A DNA stretch of 9,778 nt. Source: CAZOHN01 sp964579325. Lineage in GTDB: Bacteria > Pseudomonadota > Alphaproteobacteria > Rhodobacterales > Rhodobacteraceae. Shown one piece after another: positions 5,502 through 9,778 of this stretch. The notes under the pieces are model-generated. The model was not told where the DNA came from, did not search any database, and saw only the letters and a program-made list of their open reading frames with translations. Positions within the stretch are counted from its first letter, which is position 1. Every line of letters starts with the position of its first letter. The position numbers and the translations under genes were made by a program. The stretch lies in the NCBI GenBank assembly GCA_964579325.1, contig CAZOHN010000139.1:1-9778 (forward strand), in the 5' to 3' direction.

Positions 5502-6146
5502 ATGGCCGCGCAGCTTCCCTATGCCACGCTCAAGGAGATCTTCCGCCGCTTTCACGCGGCCGAGCCCGCGCCGAAGGGCGAGCTTGAGCATGTGAACGCC
5601 TTCACGCTGGTGGTGGCCGTGGCGCTTTCGGCGCAGGCGACGGATGTGGGCGTGAACCGGGCGACGCGGGGGTTGTTCGCGGTGGCCGACACGCCGGAAA
5701 AGATGCTGGCGCTGGGGGAAGAGGGGCTGATCGGGCACATCAAGACGATCGGCCTGTTTCGCAACAAGGCGAAGAACGTCCTGAAGCTGAGCCGCATCCT
5801 GATCGAGCAGTATGGCGGCGAGGTGCCCTCGTCGCGGGCGGCGCTGATGACGCTGCCCGGAGTGGGGCGCAAGACGGCGAACGTGGTCTTGAACATGTGG
5901 TGGGGCTATCCGGCGCAGGCCGTCGATACCCATATCTTCCGGGTCGGCAACCGCACCGGCATCGCACCCGGAAAGGACGAGGTGGCCGTCGAGCGCGCCA
6001 TCGAGGACAATGTGCCGGCCGAGTATCAGGGCCATGCGCACCATTGGCTCATCCTGCATGGCCGCTACATCTGCGTCGCGCGCAAGCCCCGCTGCGCCGA
6101 CTGCCTGATCCGCGACCTGTGCGCTTTCGAGGAGAAGACCGCGTGA
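5502..6146 (+). CDS. nth: Endonuclease III (DNA glycosylase / AP lyase)
   Basis: A 214-residue base-excision repair enzyme that removes oxidised pyrimidines and cleaves at abasic sites. The helix-hairpin-helix LPGVGRKTANVV (118-129) carries catalytic Lys124. VDTHIFRV (141-148) carries catalytic Asp142. The C-terminus has the [4Fe-4S] motif C-X6-C-X2-C-X5-C at Cys191, 198, 201 and 207. Length and all key residues are standard. The start at 5502 follows a GAGGGG purine run; an ATG at 5482 is out of frame. Its TGA overlaps the GTG of the kinase gene (GTGA), so the two are cotranslated. Its promoter should lie between the preceding terminator and the start, or transcription may leak through, because only about 36 bp are available. 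Confidence 0.97.
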   Translation: MAAQLPYATLKEIFRRFHAAEPAPKGELEHVNAFTLVVAVALSAQATDVGVNRATRGLFAVADTPEKMLALGEEGLIGHIKTIGLFRNKAKNVLKLSRILIEQYGGEVPSSRAALMTLPGVGRKTANVVLNMWWGYPAQAVDTHIFRVGNRTGIAPGKDEVAVERAIEDNVPAEYQGHAHHWLILHGRYICVARKPRCADCLIRDLCAFEEKTA

Positions 6147-7126
6147 CCCGTTACCAGGTTGTCGGCATCGGCAACGCCATCGTCGATGTGCTGGCCCAGA
6201 CCGAGGACACGTTCCTCGACCACATGGGCATCACCAAGGGCATCATGCAGCTGGTCGAGCGCGAGAGGGCCGAGGTCCTGTATGCGGCGATGCGGGACCG
6301 GACCGAGGCGCCCGGCGGGTCGGTGGCGAACACCATCGCGGGGCTGGGCAACCTTGGCCTGACAACGGCCTTCATCGGGCGGGTGCGTGACGATGCGCTG
6401 GGGCGCTTCTATGCGAAGTCGCTGGAACTGGAGGGCTGCGCGTTTCCGAACGCGCCGGTGGCGGGGGCCGAGTTGCCGACCTCGCGGTCGATGATCTTCG
6501 TCACGCCGGACGGCGAGCGCAGCATGAACACCTATCTCGGGATTTCCGCCGAGCTTGGCCCCGAGGATGTGAGCGCAGAGGTGGCCGGCGTAGCGGAGAT
6601 CCTGTTCCTCGAGGGCTATCTCTACGACAAGCCGCAGGGCAAGGCGGCGTTCCAGGCCGCGGCGGCTGCCTGCCGGGAGGGCGGGGGCATGGCCGGAATC
6701 GCGCTGTCGGACCCGTTCTGCGTGGACCGCCACCGGGCCGACTTCCGCCGGCTGGTGCGCGCGCTCGACTACGTCATCGGCAACCAGCACGAGTGGGAGT
6801 CGCTCTACCAGACCGACCTCGACAGCGCGCTGGCCTTCGCCGCCGCCGACTGTCCGATCGTCGTCTGCACCCGGTCGGGGGCGGACGTGGTGCTGATCCG
6901 CGAAGGCGACCGGACGGAGGTTCCGGTGCACCGGGTAGTGCCGGTGGATGCGACCGGCGCGGGCGACCAGTTCGCGGCGGGGTTCCTCTATGGGCTCGCC
7001 ACCGGGCAGACCATGGCGACGGCTGGCCGGATGGGCTGCATCGCGGCGGCCGAGGTCATCAGCCATTTCGGCGCGCGGCCCGAGACGGACGTGAAGGCGC
7101 TGTTCCGGGGGGCTGGGCTGATCTGA
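6143..7126 (+). CDS. PfkB-family sugar/nucleoside kinase, adenosine kinase-like
   Basis: A 327-residue ribokinase-fold kinase that uses ATP to phosphorylate a sugar or nucleoside hydroxyl. The N-terminal strand VVGIGNAIVDV is typical. GGSVANTIAGLGNLG (58-72) is the first PfkB signature and substrate-binding region, and DATGAGDQFAAGF (269-281) is the second, with Asp275 as catalytic base and the anion hole Gly-Ala-Gly before it. Relatives in Rhodobacterales are usually labelled adenosine kinase, but the substrate cannot be proved from sequence. It starts with GTG at 6143, overlapping the nth stop, with GAGGAG eight bases upstream. The frame stays open back to 5897, but that part lies inside nth. 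It converges on the LysE gene, with 4 bp between stop codons. Confidence 0.92.
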   Translation: MTRYQVVGIGNAIVDVLAQTEDTFLDHMGITKGIMQLVERERAEVLYAAMRDRTEAPGGSVANTIAGLGNLGLTTAFIGRVRDDALGRFYAKSLELEGCAFPNAPVAGAELPTSRSMIFVTPDGERSMNTYLGISAELGPEDVSAEVAGVAEILFLEGYLYDKPQGKAAFQAAAAACREGGGMAGIALSDPFCVDRHRADFRRLVRALDYVIGNQHEWESLYQTDLDSALAFAAADCPIVVCTRSGADVVLIREGDRTEVPVHRVVPVDATGAGDQFAAGFLYGLATGQTMATAGRMGCIAAAEVISHFGARPETDVKALFRGAGLI

Positions 7127-7145
7127 CGGCTCAGACCGCCGTCAG
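7123..7145. terminator. Hairpin spanning the facing stop codons of the kinase and LysE genes
   Basis: CTGACGGC (7123-7130) and GCCGTCAG (7138-7145) form a perfect 8-bp stem with a 7-base loop. The kinase TGA lies in the left arm and the LysE stop (TCA on this strand) is in the loop. There is no T-run on either side. It may protect both 3' ends or assist bidirectional, possibly Rho-dependent, termination. The structure is seen; the role is inferred. Confidence 0.4.
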
Positions 7146-7727
7146 CACGGGCCAGAGCGAGAGCACCAGAAGCACCGCCATCGCGCGATTGAACACCACG
7201 AGGCGGCGGTTGGTGGTGAGCCACTGCCGAAGGCCCTGTCCGGCGATGGTCCAGACCGAAACCGAGGGCAGGTTGACCGCGCCGAACACCAGCGCGACCG
7301 TGGCCATCGCGGCGGTCGTGCCGCTGCCGGCATAGACGGTGACGGCGGTGAGTGCCATCGCCCAGGCCTTGGGGTTGACCCACTGGAAGGCGGCGGCCTG
7401 AAGAAAGCTGAGCGGGCGGCCCCCCACCCTGCCCTCGCCCGGAGCGGCGGCATGGGCGATCTTCCACGCGAGCCAGAGCATGTAGGCGACCGAGACGACC
7501 TTGAGCGCCAGCACCGCGCGTGGTTCGGCCATGAGCGCCTGCGCCACGCCGAGGCCCAGCAGGAACACCATGAAGGCATGGCCAAGACTGATGCCGAGCA
7601 TGTGCGGCAGGCTGCGCCGAAGCCCGAAGTTCGCGCCAGAGGCCAGGAGCATCATGTTGTTCGGCCCCGGCGTGACCGAGGTGGCGAAGGCAAAGCCCGC
7701 GAGGGCGAGGAGGAGGTCGGGAGTCAT
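7131..7727 (-). CDS. LysE/RhtB-family amino acid exporter
   Basis: A 198-residue inner-membrane exporter of amino acids or derivatives. About six hydrophobic segments are visible. The family signature SVTPGPNNMMLLASGANFG (17-35, with Pro20-Gly21-Pro22-Asn23) follows helix 1. GISLGHAFMVF sits in helix 2, and QWVNPKAW (115-122) is the second conserved block. The length is normal. ATG 7727 is chosen because the protein begins MTPDLLLALAGF directly before helix 1; the open frame continuing to 7952 lies over the divergent regulator. No clear Shine-Dalgarno is seen before it, and a palindrome occupies that position. It is divergent from an Lrp/AsnC regulator, a standard pairing for such exporters. 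The substrate is unknown. Confidence 0.92.
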   Translation of the reverse strand: MTPDLLLALAGFAFATSVTPGPNNMMLLASGANFGLRRSLPHMLGISLGHAFMVFLLGLGVAQALMAEPRAVLALKVVSVAYMLWLAWKIAHAAAPGEGRVGGRPLSFLQAAAFQWVNPKAWAMALTAVTVYAGSGTTAAMATVALVFGAVNLPSVSVWTIAGQGLRQWLTTNRRLVVFNRAMAVLLVLSLWPVLTAV

Positions 7728-7729
7728 CG

Positions 7730-7744
7730 GCGCAATACTTGCGC
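7730..7744. promoter_or_regulatory. 15-bp palindrome, candidate Lrp/AsnC operator
   Basis: GCGCAA-TAC-TTGCGC is a perfect dyad with 6-bp arms and a 3-bp centre. Lrp/AsnC regulators typically bind 15-bp dyads. It sits in the 73-bp region between the lysE start (7727) and the regulator start, covering positions -3 to -17 before lysE. That is the place of a ribosome binding site or start point, so occupation could silence lysE directly. It is unique in the region, and no half-site array was noted. Confidence 0.4.
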
Positions 7745-7762
7745 GAATGACAGTGCATCGGG

Positions 7763-7792
7763 TTGTGAAATGGGTGGCCTTGACGCTATTTC
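7763..7792 (+). promoter_or_regulatory. Weak candidate promoter of the Lrp/AsnC gene
   Basis: TTGTGA (7763-7768) and TATTTC (7787-7792) are separated by 18 bp and match the sigma-70 consensus at four and three of six positions. Transcription would begin around 7799-7801, at or next to the ATG, which would make the message leaderless and would fit the lack of a Shine-Dalgarno. The match is weak. Confidence 0.22.
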
Positions 7793-7800
7793 TGCAATTG

Positions 7801-8253
7801 ATGCCGAAGATGGACGCCATAGACCACCGGATATTGCGCGAGCTTTCGCGCGATGGCCGCCTGCCGAACCTCGAACTGGCCGAGCGCGTCGGCCTCTCGC
7901 CCTCGGCTTGCCTGCGGCGGGTGCAGGAACTGGAGCGGGCCGGGATCATCAAGGGCTATCGCGCGGTCCTCGACCCCGGCAAGCTCGGCATCGGGTTCGC
8001 GGCCTATGTCACGGTGGGCCTGAACACCCATACCAAGGCGGCGCAGGAAGCCTTCGAGCGGGCGGTGGCGCGGGCCGGGCAGGTGGTGGAGTGCCACAAC
8101 GTGACAGGAACGGTGGAGTATCTGCTGCGTGTCGAATGCGCCGACCTCGCGGCCTACAAGCACTGGCATACCGAGGTGCTGGGCGTGCTGCCGCAGGTGC
8201 AGTCGATCACCACTTTCGTGGTGATGGGCAGCCCGAAGGATGGGCGGGCCTGA
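7801..8253 (+). CDS. Lrp/AsnC-family transcriptional regulator
   Basis: A 150-residue regulator that senses amino acids. The N-terminus IDHRILRELSRDGR leads into the HTH (about 23-50: NLELAERVGLSPSACLRRVQELERAGII). The RAM effector domain (about 66-145) contains VTGTVEYLLRVEC and ends with SITTFVVMG. Length and order are normal. Two starts are possible: ATG 7801 (MPKMDAID) and ATG 7810 (MDAID). Neither has a Shine-Dalgarno, and an ATG at 7747 would add a hydrophobic tail unlike the family. It is divergent from the LysE exporter and so is its likely regulator. It converges on the PstB-like gene with 10 bp between stop codons. Confidence 0.92.
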   Translation: MPKMDAIDHRILRELSRDGRLPNLELAERVGLSPSACLRRVQELERAGIIKGYRAVLDPGKLGIGFAAYVTVGLNTHTKAAQEAFERAVARAGQVVECHNVTGTVEYLLRVECADLAAYKHWHTEVLGVLPQVQSITTFVVMGSPKDGRA

Positions 8254-8270
8254 CCGTGCCGGCTCAGCCC
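8246..8270. terminator. Hairpin spanning the facing stop codons of the Lrp and PstB-like genes
   Basis: GGG-c-CTGACCG (8246-8256) pairs with CGG-c-TCAGCCC (8260-8270): ten base pairs interrupted by two single-C bulges, with a TGC loop. Both stop codons lie in the stem. No T-run follows on either strand, so intrinsic termination is doubtful. It may act as a shared 3'-end structure. Confidence 0.3.
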
Positions 8271-9082
8271 AGCCGTCCCTCGATGAACGCGCGCGCCTGA
8301 TCGGTCCGGGGTCGCAGGAACATCTCTTCGGTCGGCCCGATCTCGACCAGCCGGCCGAGGTGGAAGTAGGCGACGCGGTCGGCGATCCGCCGGGCCTCCA
8401 TCAGCGAATGGGTGATCAGGACGATGGCGTGATCCTCGCGCAGTTCCTTCATGAGCTGCTCGATGTGGGCGGTGGCGATCGGGTCGATCGAACCGGTGGG
8501 CTCGTCCATGAGCAGGACCTCGGGCTGCTGCGACAGTGCCCTCGCGATGCAAAGCCGCTGTTGCTGACCGCCCGAGAGGTCGTAGCCGTTCATCTGGTGC
8601 AGGCTGTCCTTGACTTCGTCCCACAGGTGAACCCGCCGCAGGCAGCTTTCCACATGGGCGTCGAGGTCGGCGCGGGCGGCAAACCGGCCATGCAGCCGCG
8701 CGGGATAGGCGACGTTTTCGTAGATCGTCTTGGGGAACGGGTTCGGCCGCTGCGCCACCCAGCCGAACCGCCGGCGGTGCAGCGGCGGGTCGAGGTCGGG
8801 GCGGTGGATATCTTCGCCGTCCATGAGGATCCGGCCCGTCATCCGCACCTCGCGGATGTCGTCGTGCATCCGGTTCAGGCATTTGAGCGCGGTGGATTTT
8901 CCGCAGCCCGAGGGTCCCATGAAGGCGAGGATCTCGCCGGGAAGGATGTCGAACGAAACGTCGATCAGCGCCTGTTTCTCGCCGTACCACAGGTTCACGT
9001 CCCGCACCTCGATCAGCGGTGCGACGTTCCGATGGTAGGGGTGGACGCAGGTTTCCCCCGCCCGTGTCTCATCGTCGAACAT
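8264..9082 (-). CDS. pstB: PstB-like ABC transporter ATP-binding protein
   Basis: A 272-residue cytoplasmic ATPase of the phosphate-import type. Walker A GPSGCGKST (56-64), Q-loop Gln111 in VAQRPNPFPKTIYENVAY, signature LSGGQQQRLCIARAL (169-183), Walker B VLLMDE with Glu194, and H-loop His225 are all intact. The PNPFP block, DPIAT after the D-loop, and the C-terminal FIEGRLG are PstB traits. Differences from standard PstB are GSID in the D-loop, where SALD is usual, and HSLMEARRIADRV after the H-loop. The start at 9082 has AGGAGG six bases upstream; the open frame back to 9178 runs through regulatory DNA. No pstS, pstC, pstA or phoU is present in the window, so a divergent paralogue serving another permease is possible. 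Confidence 0.82.
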   Translation of the reverse strand: MFDDETRAGETCVHPYHRNVAPLIEVRDVNLWYGEKQALIDVSFDILPGEILAFMGPSGCGKSTALKCLNRMHDDIREVRMTGRILMDGEDIHRPDLDPPLHRRRFGWVAQRPNPFPKTIYENVAYPARLHGRFAARADLDAHVESCLRRVHLWDEVKDSLHQMNGYDLSGGQQQRLCIARALSQQPEVLLMDEPTGSIDPIATAHIEQLMKELREDHAIVLITHSLMEARRIADRVAYFHLGRLVEIGPTEEMFLRPRTDQARAFIEGRLG

Positions 9083-9136
9083 GCAAGCCTCCTGTCGCCT
9101 TTGCGGGGAGCCTGCCGGAGCGGGGGAAGCCGTCCT

Positions 9137-9150
9137 TCGATCTGGATCAA
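9137..9150. promoter_or_regulatory. FNR/FnrL-like dyad upstream of the PstB-like gene
   Basis: TCGAT-CTGG-ATCAA matches nine of ten defined bases of TTGAT-N4-ATCAA; on the gene's own strand it reads TTGATCCAGATCGA. Its centre is about 61 bp before the start at 9082, a plausible promoter position. No convincing -10 box was found at the distance expected for class II activation. Confidence 0.4.
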
Positions 9151-9156
9151 GCCACT

Positions 9157-9177
9157 TGAAATGTCGTGAAAATTTCA
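9157..9177. repeat. Short AT-rich inverted repeat upstream of the PstB-like gene
   Basis: TGAAAT (9157-9162) and ATTTCA (9172-9177) are a perfect 6-bp inverted repeat with nine bases between. The right part also reads, on the + strand, as two poor PHO-box-like half-sites 11 bp apart (ATGTCGT and ATTTCAT, each five of seven to CTGTCAT). The orientation is opposite to the gene, so this reading is weak. It lies between the esterase stop and the dyad at 9137. Confidence 0.25.
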
Positions 9178-9185
9178 TCGCTACG

Positions 9186-9778
9186 TTACATTTCGCCGCT
9201 CGCCCGCGCGATCAGTTCCAGCACGCGCGGCCCGAGCGCCTCGACGACAAGGGCGACGCCCCGGGCGCTGGGATGGATGCCGTCGGACTGCATCAGGTCG
9301 ACGAAACTCTCCCCGGCCTCGGCCTTCTGCCCGATGGCACCGAGGAAGTTCGGCTCGTAGAGCGCGCCGTATTCGGCGGCGAGGTCGGGATACATCGCGT
9401 CGAAGGCGGCCTTGTAGTCGGGGCCGTAGTTGCCGGGCGCGGGCAGGCCGACGAGGAGCACGGGAAGGTCGGCGGCCCTGGCGGTCTCGAGGATGCCCTT
9501 GAGGTTCTTGCGACTGGCCTCGGGGTCGATGCCGCGCAGCAGGTCGTTGCCGCCGAGTGCGACGATCAGCGCATCGACCTCGGGCGTGAGGGTCCAGCCG
9601 ATGCGGCTGAGGCCGCCCGCCGTGGTGTCGCCCGAGACGCCGGCGTTGAGAACCACTGCATCGGCCCCCTGCGCCTTCAGCCAGGCTTCGAGTTGCGGCA
9701 CGAAGCCTTCCTCCTGCGGCAATCCGTAGCCGTGGGTCAGGCTGTCGCCCAGGGCCGCCACGGTGACGGGTTCGGCCA
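9186..9778 (-). CDS. SGNH/GDSL esterase (TesA/arylesterase-like), 5' end outside window
   Basis: 196 residues are visible, ending with TAA at 9188-9186. All four SGNH blocks are present: block I GDSLTHGYGL with the nucleophile Ser (codon 9741-9743), block II NAGVSGDTTAGG with the oxyanion Gly, block III GGNDLLRG with Asn, and block V SDGIHPSARG with the catalytic Asp and His. The length matches the mature form of TesA-type thioesterase/arylesterases. The visible N-terminus AEPVTVAALGDS looks like the start of a mature periplasmic protein, so the signal peptide should lie just right of 9778. The GTG at 9761 is therefore probably not the start. The PstB-like gene follows after 103 bp on the same strand. 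Substrate (acyl-CoA, lysophospholipid or aryl ester) is not decidable here. Confidence 0.92.
   Translation of the reverse strand, partial: AEPVTVAALGDSLTHGYGLPQEEGFVPQLEAWLKAQGADAVVLNAGVSGDTTAGGLSRIGWTLTPEVDALIVALGGNDLLRGIDPEASRKNLKGILETARAADLPVLLVGLPAPGNYGPDYKAAFDAMYPDLAAEYGALYEPNFLGAIGQKAEAGESFVDLMQSDGIHPSARGVALVVEALGPRVLELIARASGEM

Noticed and set aside
4280..5503. Minus-strand open frame of 407 codons opposite the CTERM gene
   Set aside because: Antisense shadow in GC-rich DNA; Arg/Gln/Glu-rich without motifs, while the + frame has a signal peptide, sorting tail and a good ribosome binding site.
5897..6142. Upstream extension of the PfkB kinase
   Set aside because: Lies inside nth out of frame; the GTG at 6143 has a good Shine-Dalgarno and the protein there begins with the standard family strand.
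1717..7131. TGACGGCT at both the atpF stop (1717) and the kinase stop (7124)
   Set aside because: An 8-base match that includes a stop codon in both cases; chance similarity in GC-rich DNA.
9083..9178. N-terminal extension of the PstB-like protein to ATG 9178
   Set aside because: The residues are unlike PstB, the region holds regulatory-looking repeats, and AGGAGG precedes the start at 9082.
9161..9178. PHO box upstream of the PstB-like gene
   Set aside because: Only 10 of 14 consensus bases and in the opposite orientation to the gene; noted as a weak resemblance only.

Overview
This GC-rich window reads as chromosome of an alphaproteobacterium, most likely a Rhodobacterales (Rhodobacteraceae/Paracoccaceae-type) species. 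The basis is the a-c-b'-b order of an F0 ATP synthase operon with separate b and b' subunits, a protein ending in a [IV]PLPA sorting signal of the kind common in that order, and overall gene character. The genus cannot be fixed from sequence alone. Most genes are housekeeping or ordinary accessory genes. The less ordinary content lies in the intergenic DNA.

Layout. Bases 1-1719 (+) hold the end of the F0 operon: atpB (3' part), atpE, b' and b, with a hairpin just after atpE and a strong terminator at 1745-1776. From 1794 to 3952 (-) come a FadR/GntR-type regulator missing its start, a 100-N assembly gap, an OmpA-type lipoprotein missing its end, and an Ada-like AraC/methyltransferase repair protein. 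The gap creates an artificial 400-codon fusion of the regulator and the lipoprotein. The lipoprotein leader can fold so that its ribosome binding site is paired.

Bases 3953-4216 are a divergent control region with an FNR-like dyad and three tandem 11-bp repeats. It separates the repair gene from a secreted [IV]PLPA-CTERM protein (4217-5422, +), which is closed by a perfect 13-bp terminator stem. Next is a two-gene operon, nth (endonuclease III) and a PfkB-family kinase, overlapping by GTGA. It converges, with only 4 bp between stop codons, on a LysE-type exporter (-). The exporter is divergent from an Lrp/AsnC regulator (+), and a 15-bp palindrome lies between the two. The regulator converges on a PstB-like ABC ATPase (-), which follows a secreted SGNH/GDSL esterase (-) that runs off the right end.

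Working together. The ATP synthase genes build the membrane sector of one machine. lysE and the Lrp gene look like an exporter with its own regulator. nth and the Ada-like gene both serve DNA base repair but are not one operon. The PstB-like ATPase has no permease or binding protein in view. No tRNA, rRNA, CRISPR array, insertion sequence or prophage gene was recognised. No clearly novel multi-gene system is visible; the best leads are cis-acting RNA and DNA elements.
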